NCBI RefSeq assembly: GCF_014490485.1
Contig: NZ_JACTVA010000003.1
Location: 178,650 to 242,649 of the forward strand
Source: Teichococcus aerophilus
GTDB lineage: Bacteria; Pseudomonadota; Alphaproteobacteria; Acetobacterales; Acetobacteraceae
DNA: 64,000 nucleotides
Direction: 5' to 3'
The position numbers and the translations under genes were made by a program. Below, one piece after another: positions 63,292 through 64,000 of the stretch (its first letter is position 1; each line of letters opens with the position of its first letter). The notes below the pieces were generated by a model that saw only the letters and a program-made list of their open reading frames with translations, searched no databases and was not told the DNA's origin.

Positions 63292-64000
63292 ATGCGCCGC
63301 ACCTCGACGCCCCGCCCCTCCTTCCGCTCCAGCCTGGGCCAGGCCCTGCTGCTGGCGCCCGTGCTGTTCAGCCTGGCATTGCCGGCCGCCGCCCAGCCCT
63401 GGGCGAATGAAAGTGCCCGCACCGCCGGCCGCGCCGCGCTGGCCGCCGCCAGCGCCGGACGATGGCCGGACGCGCAGGCCCTGGCCGTCAACGCCGACCC
63501 CATGGCCGCCAAGCTGGTGCAGTGGATGCGCCTACAGGTGCGCGGCATGGCGACGGTCGACGAGATCACCGCCTTCATGGCCGCCAACCCGGACTGGCCC
63601 TTCCGTGCCTCCCTGCTGGCCCGCGCCGAGGAAGTGCTGCCGCTGATGCCCAGCGACGGCCTGGTGCTGCGGCTGTATGCGCATGACCAGCCGCGCGGCC
63701 TGCCCGCCGCCCAGGTGCTGGCCGATGCCCGCCTGCGCCAGGGCACCGACCCGAAGCCCGGCCTGCGCGAAGCCTGGCGGGACCTGAATGCCGAGGCGAC
63801 GGACGAATCCATCTTCCTGGCCCAGAACGCCGCCATCCTGACGCCGGAGGATCATCAGGCGCGGTTCGACCGCCTGGCCTGGAACCGGCAATTCGCCGCC
63901 GCCGCGCGCGTCATGCCCATGCTGCCGCCCGCCGCCCGCGCCGCCGCCGAGCAGCGCCTGGCCCTGGCCTCCGAGCGCCCCGGGGCCGATGCCGGGCTGC
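63292..64000 (+). CDS. Soluble lytic murein transglycosylase (N-terminal part, cut by window edge)
   Basis: The first 236 codons are visible. [35 protein letters not shown] is a signal peptide. The rest is a series of short alpha-helical hairpins, such as [18 protein letters not shown] and [12 protein letters not shown], typical of the superhelical ring of Slt70-type enzymes; the catalytic SLT domain lies beyond the edge. It would cut peptidoglycan glycan strands and supply AmpG with anhydromuropeptides. It is divergent from dapA with a 244-base gap in which I see no gene. Confidence 0.8.
   Translation, partial: MRRTSTPRPSFRSSLGQALLLAPVLFSLALPAAAQPWANESARTAGRAALAAASAGRWPDAQALAVNADPMAAKLVQWMRLQVRGMATVDEITAFMAANPDWPFRASLLARAEEVLPLMPSDGLVLRLYAHDQPRGLPAAQVLADARLRQGTDPKPGLREAWRDLNAEATDESIFLAQNAAILTPEDHQARFDRLAWNRQFAAAARVMPMLPPAARAAAEQRLALASERPGADAGL

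Noticed and set aside
62169..63836. A 555-codon version of DapA
   Set aside because: The extra N-terminal part is antisense to the transglycosylase gene; the DapA family starts at [13 protein letters not shown].

Overview
The window looks like chromosome of a high-GC alphaproteobacterium, most likely an Acetobacteraceae (Roseomonas-like) species. The signs are uniformly GC-rich coding sequence, a Mg-type HemB, the alphaproteobacterial rpiB-glyA-nrdR-rib-nusB-thiL gene order, the bamE / Cbp3-type chaperone / DUF177 group, a Bug-type solute receptor and a PEP-CTERM protein. The genus is inferred from style and was not searched. I found no rRNA, tRNA, CRISPR array, insertion sequence or phage module.

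Layout. 1-5.8 kb: an edge-truncated DapA-family aldolase, a Gfo/Idh/MocA dehydrogenase, secD-secF with a strong terminator, and an EAL-domain protein. 5.9-15.4 kb: metabolic and transport genes (Fe-type alcohol dehydrogenase, an MFS efflux gene divergent from a LysR regulator, a complete RbsBAC-type sugar ABC transporter, a second MFS carrier, AlkA glycosylase). 15.4-24.2 kb: esterase, DMT exporter, quinone oxidoreductase, Bug receptor, a diaminopropionate ammonia-lyase homologue that has lost its cofactor lysine, a FAS1 lipoprotein, a polysaccharide deacetylase-like protein and an amidase. 24.5-27.5 kb: a PEP-CTERM protein, then a guanidine-II riboswitch controlling a guanidinium exporter (gdx) and an M20 amidohydrolase, closed by a terminator. 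27.5-33.4 kb: cell-envelope genes (mepK-like/ldtD-like coupled pair, DUF177, Cbp3-type chaperone, divergent bamE) and a chemoreceptor.

33.5-41.2 kb (minus strand) is a nine-step housekeeping operon, rpiB-glyA-nrdR-(GNAT)-ribD-ribE-ribBA-ribH-nusB-thiL, with several 4-nt start/stop overlaps. hemB, a small lipoprotein, a LysR/reductase pair and an esterase lipoprotein follow. 46.3-52.2 kb is a malonate-use cassette: GntR regulator, malonyl-CoA decarboxylase (matA), MatC-type carrier, a class III CoA-transferase in the place expected for matB, and an alpha/beta hydrolase; an aldehyde dehydrogenase is divergent from it.

53.9-55.9 kb is the most unusual locus. A small EACC1-like protein is followed 4 nt later by a caspase-like protease with one membrane span and a C-terminal DUF1566/Lcl-like domain. 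This resembles the effector-associated conflict modules described mainly in multicellular bacteria. 56-64 kb: ampG, an orphan lower-GC membrane protein, a D-cysteine desulfhydrase-type enzyme, a GAF histidine kinase, an AEC carrier, smpB, dapA and the start of a soluble lytic transglycosylase. Two families of dispersed, partly palindromic intergenic repeats lie at 21.6, 27.3, 33.4, 43.0 and 46.2 kb.
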